Below are positions 15,219 through 23,213 of a stretch of 33,862 bases of DNA, piece by piece; the stretch's first letter is position 1, and every line of letters starts with the position of its first letter. The notes beneath the pieces were generated by a model. That model was given only the letters and a program-made list of their open reading frames with translations, was not told where the DNA came from and did not search any database. Position numbers and translations under genes: made by a program. The stretch is taken from assembly GCA_946566685.1 (NCBI GenBank), contig CAMNXA010000032.1:1-33862 (forward strand), written 5' to 3'. The DNA is from an uncultured Lachnospiraceae bacterium. GTDB lineage: Bacteria > Bacillota > Clostridia > Lachnospirales > Lachnospiraceae.

Positions 15219-15271
15219 GTATCTTAAAAAAGATGCATGGGAAAAGAGATTTTCGGGGAACGGAGGATGTT

Positions 15272-16216
15272 ATGGAAGTTGTAATGCAGTTGGGATTATT
15301 GGCAGTGGGATTTGTATTGTTGGTGAAAGGCGCGGACTGGTTCGTGGAAGGGGCCAGTAAAGTAGCGGAAAAGTTCGGGATTCCGCAGCTGGTCATTGGA
15401 CTGACGATTGTGGCTATGGGTACTTCCCTGCCGGAGGCGGCAGTCAGTGTATCAGCGGCCCTGAAAGGCAGCGCAGGGATTACCATCGGTAATGTTGTGG
15501 GAAGTAATATTTTGAATATTCTCCTGATTCTGGGAATCACCGCCGCTATCAAACCTGTTGCGGTGCAGAAATCTACGGTACGGTATGAGATTCCTTTTGT
15601 GATCCTGGTGTCTGCCCTGCTTATGGGGATAGGCTATACGGATCATACGGTAGGGCGTGTGGATGGTATCCTTTTGTGGGTTTTGATGATCGGTTATCTG
15701 GTATATCTGCTTGTCATGTCAAAGAAAGGAGCGCCGCTGCCGGGCGAGGAAGGAGCGGCAGAAGAGAAGCCCATGCCTGTCTGGAAGATGCTTGTGCTGA
15801 TTGTTCTCGGCGGTGCCATGATCGTAGTCGGCTCTGATGTGGCGGTAGATGCAGCCACAGAACTGGCCAGGATCTTTGGCATGAGCGAGCGGCTGATCGG
15901 ACTGACGATCGTAGCGTTCGGCACTTCCCTGCCGGAACTTGTGACCAGCGTGACAGCGTCCATTAAGGGAAAAGCAGATATTGCGGTGGGTAACATTGTG
16001 GGCAGCAATATCTTTAATATTCTCTTTGTGGTAGGTACCTCGGCATTGATCACGCCGGTGGTTTATGCTTCCGATTTTCTGGTGGACAGTCTGGTATGCA
16101 TTGCCGCCGCAGTCCTGCTCTGGCTGTGTGTTTTCAGGAACAGGAAACTGGGGCGTATGGGCGGTCTGCTGATGCTGCTTGGTTATGGGGGATACTTTAT
16201 GTATCTGATGCGGTAA
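15272..16216 (+). CDS. CaCA family cation/Na+ (or H+) exchanger
   Basis: 314 residues from MEVVMQLGLL, chosen because GGAGG lies 6 bases upstream. The protein shows the two inverted alpha repeats of the CaCA family: GTSLPEA (50-56) with GNVVGSN (73-79), and GTSLPEL (217-223) with GNIVGSN (240-246), each in a pair of membrane helices. About 10 spans are expected, with a hydrophilic loop near 151-170. The annotated activity of relatives is Na+/Ca2+ exchange. The upstream yybP-ykoY riboswitch suggests that here the protein exports Mn2+, or Mn2+ and Ca2+, when Mn2+ is high. It is a single-gene unit. Confidence 0.9.
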   Translation: MEVVMQLGLLAVGFVLLVKGADWFVEGASKVAEKFGIPQLVIGLTIVAMGTSLPEAAVSVSAALKGSAGITIGNVVGSNILNILLILGITAAIKPVAVQKSTVRYEIPFVILVSALLMGIGYTDHTVGRVDGILLWVLMIGYLVYLLVMSKKGAPLPGEEGAAEEKPMPVWKMLVLIVLGGAMIVVGSDVAVDAATELARIFGMSERLIGLTIVAFGTSLPELVTSVTASIKGKADIAVGNIVGSNIFNILFVVGTSALITPVVYASDFLVDSLVCIAAAVLLWLCVFRNRKLGRMGGLLMLLGYGGYFMYLMR

Positions 16217-16258
16217 AAAAAATTAAATTATGTTATGTAAACTAGTTAAGAGCGAATT

Positions 16259-16315
16259 ATACCCTAAAAAGTGCGATGTATACCGAAAAGGGTGATATGA
16301 GCGCTTGTGTATAGT
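16259..16315 (+). promoter_or_regulatory. direct repeats and -10 box before the sensor kinase operon
   Basis: ATACCCTAAAAAGTG (from 16259) and ATACCGAAAAGGGTG (from 16280) are imperfect direct repeats 21 bases apart, two helical turns. They end in the -35 region of TATAGT (16310-16315), which has no good -35. This is the layout of a LytTR-type activator site, so the operon may activate itself. Confidence 0.5.
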
Positions 16316-16326
16316 AAAATAAGGCC

Positions 16327-17664
16327 ATGAATGCATTGATTACAAACATTATCAATAATCTAATTCATGGCCTGTGGTTTTATAGCCTTGTTCTGGAACC
16401 GAAACACAGCCGTAAGGTGACGGCTCTGATCTCGGCGGGAGCTGCTGTGGCATCCCAGCTGGTTATGGTGGTTCTTCTTTTATGGATGCGTTGGGCAGAT
16501 GGCTTTTTTGGACAAGTGGTATCTGCCAGGTGGCTTTTCTTTTGCGGTTATTGTTTAACGGCTCTTATCTTCGGGATAGCTTTTGTCTTTTGGATGTCAG
16601 ATTCTGAACCGGTAAAATCCCTGTTTTTGATGTCTGCATATTATAGTCTCTGGACGCTTGTTTATCTGCTGATTTCAGTTGTCACGAAAACTTTTGCCGG
16701 AGCGGGCAATCTGGCGGTCTGGGGACTTCGTATCGGATTGAACCTTTCGGTGTTGGTTGTATATCATAGCGTACTTAAGAAAACGATGCAGCGTATGTAT
16801 AAAGAAATACAGCTTGATTACAAGATGGTGTCTGCGGTCTCGGTTTTTACGTTTATCATGATGACGATCATGATCATTTATAATGAGAAAGTAAAACAGC
16901 ACAGTCCGCTTTATGTAGCGATGATCCTTTCTATGGGAAGCATGATGGTGATCATACATATACAGCTCTTTCGTTTAATTGCCCAGGCGGACTATGCCAA
17001 TCAGTTAAAACAGATGCAGCTCCATGAGAAATACCTACAGGCACAGATAGGAGCCTATGAGCAGATGGAGCAGAGCGTGAGGCAGACAAGGCATGATTTC
17101 AGGCATCATAATATGGTTGTGGCGGAGTATGCCAGAAAGAAAGATTATCAGGCGATTTTAGATTATCTGCAAGAGTATGAGCGGCAGGAGGAAGAAAAAT
17201 ACGGCAGCGATTTTTGCAGGAATCATGTAGTGAACAATGTGTTGAGCGCCTATGTGAATAAGGCGAGACAGGAGCGGATTGAGGTGACGTGCGATATCCG
17301 CCTGGGAAATACAGCGGGGCTATCTGATTATGATCTGGTGTCAATTCTGGCAAATATCCTGGAGAATGCGGTCAATGCCTGTAAGCTGGAATCGGGAGAG
17401 AAGCGGATGGAGATTTCCCTGTGGCAGAAGGGAAATAAACTGATCTTTGTATGCAAAAATACCTGTACTGCGGAAGTGAAATTTAAAGATGGGCTTCCCA
17501 GCAATCAGGAACGTGTCGGTGTGGGTATCAACAGTATCAGAGCAGCTGCACAAAAATATGACGGATCTGTCAATTTTACAGCAGCGAATGGTATTTTTAC
17601 TTGCAGGGTGATTTTGAATCATGCAGGAAGCGGGCAAAAAGAGGAGGATGCGGTGTCATGTTAG
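16327..17664 (+). CDS. GHKL sensor histidine kinase (AgrC/ComD-like)
   Basis: 445 residues. The first about 215 contain six or so membrane spans. A coiled linker (220-250) leads to the H-box VRQTRHDFRHHNMV, with likely phospho-acceptor His256. The ATPase domain has the N-box LANILENAVNACK (Asn343, Asn347) and the G-box RVGVGINSI (398-404). This is the HPK10/GHKL type that reads peptide signals in Firmicutes, but no AgrD-like peptide or AgrB gene is seen here. It probably phosphorylates the LytTR regulator at 18877. The ribosome site is weak (AAGG) and the predicted transcript starts very near the ATG. Its 3' end overlaps the next gene. Confidence 0.88.
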   Translation: MNALITNIINNLIHGLWFYSLVLEPKHSRKVTALISAGAAVASQLVMVVLLLWMRWADGFFGQVVSARWLFFCGYCLTALIFGIAFVFWMSDSEPVKSLFLMSAYYSLWTLVYLLISVVTKTFAGAGNLAVWGLRIGLNLSVLVVYHSVLKKTMQRMYKEIQLDYKMVSAVSVFTFIMMTIMIIYNEKVKQHSPLYVAMILSMGSMMVIIHIQLFRLIAQADYANQLKQMQLHEKYLQAQIGAYEQMEQSVRQTRHDFRHHNMVVAEYARKKDYQAILDYLQEYERQEEEKYGSDFCRNHVVNNVLSAYVNKARQERIEVTCDIRLGNTAGLSDYDLVSILANILENAVNACKLESGEKRMEISLWQKGNKLIFVCKNTCTAEVKFKDGLPSNQERVGVGINSIRAAAQKYDGSVNFTAANGIFTCRVILNHAGSGQKEEDAVSC

Positions 17665-18863
17665 GCGGTTCTGTGGTGGTTGCGTTAATACGGATGATAA
17701 TCAGTATTGGGGGAACGGTTCTTCTGTTTTTCCTGATCAGTGAGTCCAAATTTGATAAAAGAAAGACGGTGGTCAGATGTGGATGCTTTTATGTGGTGCT
17801 GATCATCTTAACCTGCATCTGGTATGCTGTTTCCCAGGAAATGTTCGCGCGTATGGGAGCATTTACGGCCTATCTTTGCTTTGGGGTTTTTGCTGTCTGG
17901 ATCAGTCGTGATTCTATTTATGTGTCTTTATATAAACTGGCGCTTGTGTTTTATCTATTGTCCGTATTTATGATCGGCGGTATTGAAATTGCAGTTATTT
18001 TCTTCCACGGAAATGTGTGGGTGGATATCATTGCCCGTGTCATACTGCTCGGGATAATCGCTTTTGCAATAGATAGGAAAATAAAAAGTTCTATCCGGGG
18101 GTTTTCCGATTATGTGGAAAACGAACTGGATCGGTTCAGTGTGGCGGTCATGATGCTGAGTCTGTTTCTGGGAATCGGTTTTATTCTCAATCCATCGATT
18201 CATGATCAAACACCCTATCGTCTTTTTCAGATCGCCATGAACTTCTTCCTGACAGGTATCCTGCAAGTGCTGGTATTTCGGCTGTATCTGCATATCGGAA
18301 GGGAAAATGAGTACAGACAGGAAACGCAGCTGATGGAGATGAATCACCGGCTGCTGGAACGGAATCTGGAATTGCTGGGAGCCACGGAGGAAGACTCGGA
18401 AAGAATTTGCGGCAATTTGGCTGTCAACCGGATCCTGTCAGCCTATGCAGAGCAGGCGAGGAAGGAGCAGATCGAGGTCTCTCTGGATGTGGAACTTGAC
18501 AGGGAGATCGGAATCCCCAATATTGATCTGCTCACCATACTGGCCAACGCCTGGGAGAACGCCCTCTATGGCTGTAAGGAAGCGAGAAAGGAAGATGAGC
18601 AGCGGGAGTGTGCGATTCGCCTGTCGATCAGGAAAAAGAAAAATAAGCTGGCCATTTATTGCAGTAATACCTGTAAGATGGAGGCTGGAATTGAGAAGGG
18701 ATTGCCGCGGCCTGAGGATTCGGGCGGCCTGGGCGCGATGAGCATTGTAAAGACGGCAGAAAAATTTGAAGGGGAGTATGACTTTAAAAATGACAATGGA
18801 ATGTTTGTATTTCGCCTGGTCGTAAACATTCCGCCTGACAGGGATATTCCGTCAAAGATGTGA
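17658..18863 (+). CDS. GHKL sensor protein lacking the H-box
   Basis: The start MLGGSVVVAL follows GGAGG by 10 bases and overlaps the end of the first kinase by 7. The protein is 401 residues, with about six membrane spans up to about 210. It has an N-box LANAWENALYGC (295-306) and a G-box SGGLGAMSI (355-363). In the place of the RHDFRHH box, the sequence jumps from RLLERNLELLGATEED to RICGNLAVNRILSAY; about 39 residues are missing compared with its neighbour, in frame. It therefore cannot use the standard phospho-acceptor His. It may act as a decoy, a partner in a heterodimer, or an ATP-dependent regulator. GC-level and codon use are like the neighbour's. Confidence 0.85.
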   Translation: MLGGSVVVALIRMIISIGGTVLLFFLISESKFDKRKTVVRCGCFYVVLIILTCIWYAVSQEMFARMGAFTAYLCFGVFAVWISRDSIYVSLYKLALVFYLLSVFMIGGIEIAVIFFHGNVWVDIIARVILLGIIAFAIDRKIKSSIRGFSDYVENELDRFSVAVMMLSLFLGIGFILNPSIHDQTPYRLFQIAMNFFLTGILQVLVFRLYLHIGRENEYRQETQLMEMNHRLLERNLELLGATEEDSERICGNLAVNRILSAYAEQARKEQIEVSLDVELDREIGIPNIDLLTILANAWENALYGCKEARKEDEQRECAIRLSIRKKKNKLAIYCSNTCKMEAGIEKGLPRPEDSGGLGAMSIVKTAEKFEGEYDFKNDNGMFVFRLVVNIPPDRDIPSKM

Positions 18864-18876
18864 CAGGAGAAGGTAC

Positions 18877-19602
18877 ATGTATCTGATTGCGCTCTGTGAT
18901 GATGAAGTTGAACAATTACATAAAACGGAACAGATATTTACAGAATACCGAAATAGTCATTCGGGAGAGGATTTTCGTGTGGAGAGTTTTGAAAGCGCCG
19001 AAAAATTGCTTTCGTTGATGGAGCGGCAGGAATATCTGCCGGATTTGATCATCATGGATATCTATCTGCCGGATAAGCTTGGCATTGAGGCAGTAAGAGA
19101 ACTGCGGCGCATGGGCAACCGGAGTCAGGTTGTGTTCCTGACCGCTTCCAAGGAGTTTGCGCTGGATGCGTATGAGGTGGATGCGGCGCAGTACCTGGTG
19201 AAGCCCCTTTCGGGAGAGAAACTGTTTCCGCTTCTGGACAGATTTCTGAAGGAGATGGAGGAGGAACGCAGGAAATATATCCTGCTGCGGATCGAGAATG
19301 CGCTGCAGCGGATAGCGGTGGATGATATCGTATACTGTGAGGCACAGGGCAAAGTCCAATGTATGCATTTTGCAAACGGCACACAATGTATGCTGCGTAT
19401 CACGATGGCAAAGATTGTGGAAATGCTGTCTCCCTATTCTGCATTTATGCGGGTGGGGATTGCCTATCTTGTCAATATGGAGCATATAGAATACCTTAAT
19501 AAGGCAGAGATTCAGATGGATACCGGCAAAAAGATTTATCTGCCCAGAGGGGCTTTTCAGGCGGTGCGGGAGAAGTATTTTGCATATTATTGCGGCGGAT
19601 AA
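18877..19602 (+). CDS. LytTR-family response regulator
   Basis: 241 residues. The receiver domain (1-120) has CDDE (Asp8, Asp9), phospho-acceptor Asp61 in LIIMDIYLPDK, Thr in VFLTASKE and Lys in YLVKPLSG. The C-terminal LytTR DNA-binding domain (about 135-238) has DIVYCEAQGKVQCMHF, then MRVGIAYLVNMEHIEYLN and IYLPRGAF. It should bind direct repeats such as those at 16259-16298. The gap to the sensor genes is 13 bases with AGGAGA before the ATG, so it is the third gene of the operon. Its activity is probably set by the H-box-bearing kinase. Confidence 0.93.
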   Translation: MYLIALCDDEVEQLHKTEQIFTEYRNSHSGEDFRVESFESAEKLLSLMERQEYLPDLIIMDIYLPDKLGIEAVRELRRMGNRSQVVFLTASKEFALDAYEVDAAQYLVKPLSGEKLFPLLDRFLKEMEEERRKYILLRIENALQRIAVDDIVYCEAQGKVQCMHFANGTQCMLRITMAKIVEMLSPYSAFMRVGIAYLVNMEHIEYLNKAEIQMDTGKKIYLPRGAFQAVREKYFAYYCGG

Positions 19603-19609
19603 AAAAGGT

Positions 19610-19704
19610 AAATTTCTTCGAAATTAACCTTACGAGGACCGCTTCGCGGCCTCGGAGTACACGGAAGGTACAAAGGGTTGACTAATCTAGTCAACCCTTT
19701 CTTT
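19610..19704 (+). terminator. three hairpins after the LytTR operon
   Basis: Three successive stems: an AAGGTAAATTTC/GAAATTAACCTT hairpin, then CGAGGACCGC/GCGGCCTCG, then the strong AAAGGGTTGACTA (19672-19684)/TAGTCAACCCTTT (19688-19700) followed by CTTTTC. The last is the real terminator of this operon and overlaps the end of the convergent degV-family gene. Confidence 0.7.
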
Positions 19705-20574
19705 TCCCCAGAAGAATACGGCTACCGTGCCGGGGCCGGTGTGGGCGCCGATGGTGGTGCCGATATTATTGATCAGGACTTTGCCGTCAAGGTGCGGGAA
19801 ACGTTCTTCGATCAACGCTGCGACAGCCTTGGCGTCTTCATAGCAGGCTGACTGGGAGATATAGCATTTGCCGCTGTAGCTGCACCCCTCTTCCAGACAT
19901 TCTTCCATCTTATCTACGATGGTATGGATGACCTTGCGTTTGGTGCGGATTTTGTAACGGGGAATCAGCTTCCCCTGATGATCCACGTTGAGTAGCGGGC
20001 AGATATTTAACATGCCGCCGATAAAACCGGAGGCCTTGGAAATACGGCCGCCGCGTATATAGAAGGTAAGGTCGCTTGAAAAAAACCAGTGGTTGAGTTT
20101 CAGGCGGTTCTCCATTGCCCATGTATAAAGTTCATCCACAGACAGGCCCTCATCGCGCAGATCCGCCAGTCTGTCCATTAGCAGTCCATAACCGGAAGAA
20201 GCAGCAAGGGAATCTACAATATAGATCTTTCTGTCCGGATACTGTTCTTCCAGATTGTGTTTGGCCGTCATGGCTGAGTTGACAACGCCGGAGATGCCGG
20301 AGGACAGGCTCAGGTGCAGGATATCTTTGCCCTCTTTGAGAAAAGGTTCGAAATATTCTGTGAACTCCGACACATTGATCTGAGATGTCTTGGTGTCTGC
20401 GCCATCTGCCATAGCCTGGTAAAACTGGTCAAAAGGCATGGACTTTCCCAGATCATCGCTGTATTGCACGCCGTCCAGTTCGTAGTGAAAGCAGATATAG
20501 GAGATGCCTCGTTTCTTGAAGTGTTCCGCTGAAAGATCCGCAGTGGAACAGCAGCTGATAATATATTCGTTCAT
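19687..20574 (-). CDS. DegV family fatty-acid-binding protein
   Basis: 295 residues with typical DegV features. The start IISCCSTADLS resembles the usual I-x-x-D-S-x-x-D-L with a changed Asp. DTKTSQINVSEF, LHLSLSSGISGVVNSA and VDSLAASSGYGLL follow, then FYIRGGRISK and the C-terminal GTTIGAHTGPGTVAVFFWG. DegV proteins bind a fatty acid and in some species deliver it to a fatty-acid kinase; the partner kinase is not here. AGAGGAG is 4 bases before the ATG (minus strand). The gene is divergent from the phosphofructokinase gene. Confidence 0.93.
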   Translation of the reverse strand: MNEYIISCCSTADLSAEHFKKRGISYICFHYELDGVQYSDDLGKSMPFDQFYQAMADGADTKTSQINVSEFTEYFEPFLKEGKDILHLSLSSGISGVVNSAMTAKHNLEEQYPDRKIYIVDSLAASSGYGLLMDRLADLRDEGLSVDELYTWAMENRLKLNHWFFSSDLTFYIRGGRISKASGFIGGMLNICPLLNVDHQGKLIPRYKIRTKRKVIHTIVDKMEECLEEGCSYSGKCYISQSACYEDAKAVAALIEERFPHLDGKVLINNIGTTIGAHTGPGTVAVFFWGKERVD

Positions 20575-20654
20575 AATGCTCCTCTTTTAAGTTAAAATCA
20601 CGATAACTACCTTTTTGAGTCTAACATGTTTATCAGACAAATACAATGTAGAAC

Positions 20655-20706
20655 TTGTCTTGCCTGAGAATATTTGGTATAATCTTGGTGGTGTCCGGTG
20701 GACACC
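20655..20706 (+). promoter_or_regulatory. promoter and 5' hairpin of the phosphofructokinase gene
   Basis: TTGTCT (20655-20660), 17 bases, TATAAT (20678-20683). The transcript would start near 20690 and open with a hairpin GGTGTCC (20690-20696)/GGACACC (20700-20706), which could protect the mRNA or act as an operator. Confidence 0.7.
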
Positions 20707-20755
20707 GGCGATAACCTATAGTAAATCAGAAAATAATCAAAGGAGAGACAGCTAT

Positions 20756-21982
20756 ATGAAAGGAAATATTGTTGTTGGTCAGTCTGGCGGCCCTACAGCC
20801 GTTATCAATTCTTCTGTGGCAGGTGTATACGCAGCCGCAAAGAAACTGGGTGTGAAGAAGATTTATGGTATGGTGCATGGCATCGAGGGATTTTTGGAGG
20901 ACAAGATGATCGATCTTGCCGAGTATCTGGATGATGAGACAGGTATCGAACTGCTCAAGAGAACTCCCTCCGCATTCCTGGGTTCCTGCCGTTTCAAGAT
21001 GCCTAAGATTGAGGGGCACGAGGAAGTTTATGAGAAAATATTTGAGATCATGGAGAAACATGATATTGAGTGTCTGTTCTACGCAGGCGGCAATGACTCC
21101 ATGGATACCGTTAAGATGCTGTCCGATTACGCGGCTGCACACAATAAGCCCCAGAGATTCATGGGTGTTCCCAAGACGATCGACAATGATCTGCCGGTGA
21201 CAGACCACTGCCCGGGCTATGGCTCCGCAGCAAAATACATTGCTACTTCCCTGAAAGAGATTATCAGGGACAACTCTTCCTTCGGGGCAAAGAAACCTAC
21301 CATCTGTATCGTGGAGATCATGGGACGTAATGCAGGCTGGCTGACAGCGGCAGCAGCGCTGGCTAAGGGGGATGACTGCGAGGGTTGTGATGCGATCTAC
21401 CTGCCGGAGAAAGTATTTGATATTGATCAGTTTGTGGCAGATGTGAAAGATCTGGCGGAGAGGAAATCTTCTGTTGTCATTGCAGTGTCTGAGGGCGTGA
21501 AGGTAGCAGACGGCAGATATGTTTGTGAGATTGGCAGAGAAGTGGCTGTGGATGCTTTCGGCCACAAGCAGATGTCCGGAACCGCTGTTATGCTGGCGGA
21601 GAAGATTGCGGCGGAGACAGGCTTAAAGACCCGTGCGATCGAGTTTTCTACCTTACAGAGAGCAGCGACACATCTGGCATCCCTGACGGATATCAATGAG
21701 GCGTTCCAGGTTGGTCATGACGCAGTGATGGCTGCCGAAGAAGGCAAGACCGGTATGATGATCACCCTTGACAGGAACGGGGAAGATCCTTATCAGTGCG
21801 GCACCAGCGCATATGATATCCACGCGATCGCCAATGTGGAGAGAAAGGTTCCCGATGAGTGGATCACAGCAGACGGCAAGGGCCTGACAGAAGGCTATGA
21901 GAAGTATGCAAGACCGCTGATCATGGGTGAACTTCGGCCTCTGTTCGTGAATGGTACACCGAGACATCTGGTAAGAAAATAA
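20756..21982 (+). CDS. pfp: 6-phosphofructokinase, probably PPi-dependent
   Basis: The start MKGNIVVGQSGGPTAVINSS follows AAGGAG; the longer open frame covers the promoter, so it is rejected. The 408-residue protein has the phosphate-donor segment GGND (111-114) and PKTIDND (139-145) with Lys140. In ATP enzymes the corresponding motifs are GGDG and PGTIDND. The Asp/Lys pair is the accepted mark of pyrophosphate-using enzymes. It would convert fructose 6-phosphate to the 1,6-bisphosphate with PPi, reversibly. MGRNAGW (substrate binding) is also present. A strong terminator follows. Confidence 0.9.
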   Translation: MKGNIVVGQSGGPTAVINSSVAGVYAAAKKLGVKKIYGMVHGIEGFLEDKMIDLAEYLDDETGIELLKRTPSAFLGSCRFKMPKIEGHEEVYEKIFEIMEKHDIECLFYAGGNDSMDTVKMLSDYAAAHNKPQRFMGVPKTIDNDLPVTDHCPGYGSAAKYIATSLKEIIRDNSSFGAKKPTICIVEIMGRNAGWLTAAAALAKGDDCEGCDAIYLPEKVFDIDQFVADVKDLAERKSSVVIAVSEGVKVADGRYVCEIGREVAVDAFGHKQMSGTAVMLAEKIAAETGLKTRAIEFSTLQRAATHLASLTDINEAFQVGHDAVMAAEEGKTGMMITLDRNGEDPYQCGTSAYDIHAIANVERKVPDEWITADGKGLTEGYEKYARPLIMGELRPLFVNGTPRHLVRK

Positions 21983-21996
21983 ATTGGAATTTTTTT

Positions 21997-22027
21997 CAAA
22001 AGAGTGGTTTACAAAGCCGCTCTTTTG
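21997..22027 (+). terminator. terminator after pfp
   Basis: CAAAAGAGTGGTTT (21997-22010) and AAGCCGCTCTTTTG (22014-22027) pair over 14 bp with two G-U pairs. The U-run is short and mostly inside the stem. Confidence 0.7.
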
Positions 22028-22145
22028 TTATATGATAATGGAAAACGATTTCCGGAAAACATTTTCTACAAAGGACTTAAAGGGGAATAGCAGAGGACAG
22101 CGGAGCGCATTCTTAGCAGGGGTTGTCTTCAGAATGGAAGGAATT

Positions 22146-23135
22146 ATGGTATCAATCAAAGATGTCGCAAAACATGCAGGTGTGGCGATCTCTACCGTAT
22201 CCAAAGTATTGAACAATTATCCCAATGTCAGTGAGGCAACGAGGAAAAAGGTAAATGAGGCGGTGGCAGAGCTCAATTTTGTACCCAACTCGGTGGCGGC
22301 AGCGCTGTCCTCGAAACAATCGGGAAGGGTAGCGCTTTTGATGAATCTGGATAATGTATCCCAGGCGGTGGATGAGATCAACATGCAGTATATGGCAGGG
22401 ACCATTGGCCAGGCAGTGGAATTAAACCTGGATGTGATCACGGTATTTTATTCCATGCTGAAGAATAAAAGTCTGGAAGAGGTGATACGCTATCTACAGT
22501 CCCAGAGCATTACGGGACTGATCATCTTCGGGATGTCGAAGGACGATAAGGTGCTGCATAAGCTGATAGATGCCAGGATTTTTAAGATTGTGACAGTGGA
22601 TGTTCCTCTTGTGAATGAAAATACATCTTCCGTATGGATCGATCAGGCCAGGGCCCAGTATGATGTGGCGAAGAAGACGCTCTATGAGAATAAGGGAAAG
22701 AGTATCCTCTATCTGGCAGGCAAGAAGAACGGGTATGTCACGGAAGAGCGGCTGAAAGGGATCAGACAGCTTGCGGAGGAGAAAAACATTTCTCTGCTGG
22801 TGAGAAACGGAGAGTTTTCTGAATTGCAGGCCAGGAATCTGACCTTTAAATATGCGAAGAAAAAGGATATCGTAGTCTGCGCCTCAGACCTGATGGCGAT
22901 CGGGGCGATGAAGGCGCTGATGGAAATGGATATTTTCCGCCCGGTGTGTGGATTTGACGGCATTACCCTGATGGGATATGCGGGCAAACAGATGAACACG
23001 GTGCGGCAGGATTTTAAGAGGATCGCCCTGGAGGCGGTCAGGGAACTGAAACGTCTGCTTGAGGGCGGTGAAGGACAGCAGATCGTGTTGGATTACGAAC
23101 TGGTGAGAATCAAATATATGGATATTCTGGCGTAA
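22146..23135 (+). CDS. LacI-family transcription regulator
   Basis: The start MVSIKDVAKHAGVAIS places the HTH at the N-terminus as usual and follows AAGGA closely; this gives 329 residues. HTH: DVAKHAGVAISTVSKVLNN, then the hinge VPNSVAAALSSKQS (about 46-60). The effector domain follows with ITGLIIFGMSKD and SVWIDQARAQYD as periplasmic-binding-protein-like parts. It sits directly before glycogen phosphorylase, so it probably controls carbohydrate storage genes; the ligand is unknown. It ends LDYELVRIKYMDILA. Confidence 0.88.
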   Translation: MVSIKDVAKHAGVAISTVSKVLNNYPNVSEATRKKVNEAVAELNFVPNSVAAALSSKQSGRVALLMNLDNVSQAVDEINMQYMAGTIGQAVELNLDVITVFYSMLKNKSLEEVIRYLQSQSITGLIIFGMSKDDKVLHKLIDARIFKIVTVDVPLVNENTSSVWIDQARAQYDVAKKTLYENKGKSILYLAGKKNGYVTEERLKGIRQLAEEKNISLLVRNGEFSELQARNLTFKYAKKKDIVVCASDLMAIGAMKALMEMDIFRPVCGFDGITLMGYAGKQMNTVRQDFKRIALEAVRELKRLLEGGEGQQIVLDYELVRIKYMDILA

Positions 23136-23147
23136 TATGCGGGATGC

Positions 23148-23169
23148 GTGTCTGTGCGCTGTCAGACAC
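23148..23169 (+). promoter_or_regulatory. inverted repeat upstream of glgP
   Basis: GTGTCTG (23148-23154) and CAGACAC (23163-23169) are perfect inverse copies with an 8-base gap, in the 78-base space between the LacI-type gene and glgP. There is no T-run, so it is more likely an operator or mRNA hairpin than a terminator. Confidence 0.45.
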
Positions 23170-23213
23170 GGTCCTGTTAAGACATCAATACAGCGCAGAA
23201 ATGAGGGAATCAT

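Noticed and set aside
20726..21565. Long minus-strand ORF of 279 codons
   Set aside because: It lies antisense to pfp, which has clear motifs; it has no ribosome site and His/Cys-rich shadow composition.
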